13,070 nt of DNA from Kiritimatiellales bacterium (GTDB taxonomy: Bacteria; Verrucomicrobiota; Kiritimatiellia; Kiritimatiellales; Pontiellaceae), in NCBI GenBank assembly GCA_030625905.1, contig DAOUQA010000044.1, forward strand, positions 1 through 13,070, in the 5' to 3' direction. The number at the start of each line of letters is the position of its first letter. The stretch's first letter is position 1. The notes beneath the pieces are model-generated. The model did no database searches. It saw only the letters and a list, made by a program, of their open reading frames with translations, and had not been told where the DNA came from. Positions 12,922-13,070 of the stretch are shown here, in pieces. The translations under genes were made by a program, and so were the position numbers.

Positions 12922-13070
12922 TCACTCCTCCTCTATGCGCAGGCGAATGAATTGCCGCTCTTCGTTTTCGGTGGGAATCCGGTTGGTCACGGCGGCGTAG
13001 TCGGAATCGATAACGGCGGTTCCCACCACTTCATAGGCGGCGTTTGTCCAAGCCCCGGAAACAAGGTCGG
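12922..13070 (-). CDS. C-terminal end of a probable secreted protein (partial)
   Basis: The minus strand is open from the right edge to TGA at 12924-12922, giving the last 48 residues: DLVSGAWTNAAYEVVGTAVI, then DSDYAAVTNRIPTENEERQF and IRLRIEEE. The pattern of a WTN-(A)-YEVVGT turn, a DxxxxVTNRI(P/S)T segment and a closing FIRLxIE is one I associate with C-terminal beta domains of large exported proteins (often polysaccharide-active) in Kiritimatiellota. That association is from memory. The catalytic part lies outside the window, so the enzyme class cannot be told. The gene ends 68 bp before rlmH on the same strand. Confidence 0.7.
   Translation of the reverse strand, partial: DLVSGAWTNAAYEVVGTAVIDSDYAAVTNRIPTENEERQFIRLRIEEE

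Overview
The window looks like a bacterial chromosome segment made mostly of housekeeping genes. By eye GC is in the upper 50s. Several signs point to the PVC superphylum, probably Kiritimatiellota (Pontiella-like) or a close relative: a eukaryotic-type hexokinase, a DUF481 outer-membrane barrel, a secreted C39-like cysteine peptidase with an SHD1-like segment, and a C-terminal tail (right edge) of the kind I associate with secreted proteins of that group. This placement is an inference from protein style, not from a marker gene. No phage, integrase, transposase, CRISPR, rRNA or tRNA was recognised.

Layout. 1-1489 (minus): an N-terminally complete, secreted hypothetical protein that runs off the left edge, preceded in the same transcription unit by a SurA/PpiC-type periplasmic chaperone. 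1490-1594 is a divergent promoter region. 1595-2515 (plus): era. 2516-2904 holds a 53-codon remnant of a GlpT-type transporter and then a structured, repeat-like leader before pheT (2905-5310). A degenerate hairpin separates pheT from a secreted C39-like peptidase (5419-6837). Then come eno (6976-8253, with a good promoter and an excellent intrinsic terminator), ftsB (8388-8696) and thiD (about 8750/8822 to 9712). On the minus strand and convergent with thiD, an apparent operon reads rlmH (12853-12371), a DUF481 outer-membrane protein (12356-11049) and hexokinase (11036-9744), with 12-14 bp gaps. The right edge (12922-13070, minus) is the last 48 codons of a probable secreted protein.

How the genes relate. 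Translation and ribosome maturation (era, pheT, rlmH), glycolysis (hexokinase, enolase), cell division (ftsB) and envelope biogenesis (SurA-like chaperone, DUF481 barrel) lie side by side without forming one pathway. eno-ftsB is a recurrent neighbourhood in bacteria.

What deserves a second look is not a new multi-gene system but the repeat content, concentrated around thiD. The gene has no in-frame ATG/GTG/TTG/CTG before its conserved N-terminal motif. It carries a four-unit heptanucleotide repeat inside an apparent insertion, and its 3' end overlaps one half of an inverted pair of identical 15-nt palindromes that ends exactly at the hexokinase stop codon. The transporter remnant and the nested inverted repeat upstream of pheT are the other notable items. 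I do not see convincing evidence of a previously undescribed biological system.
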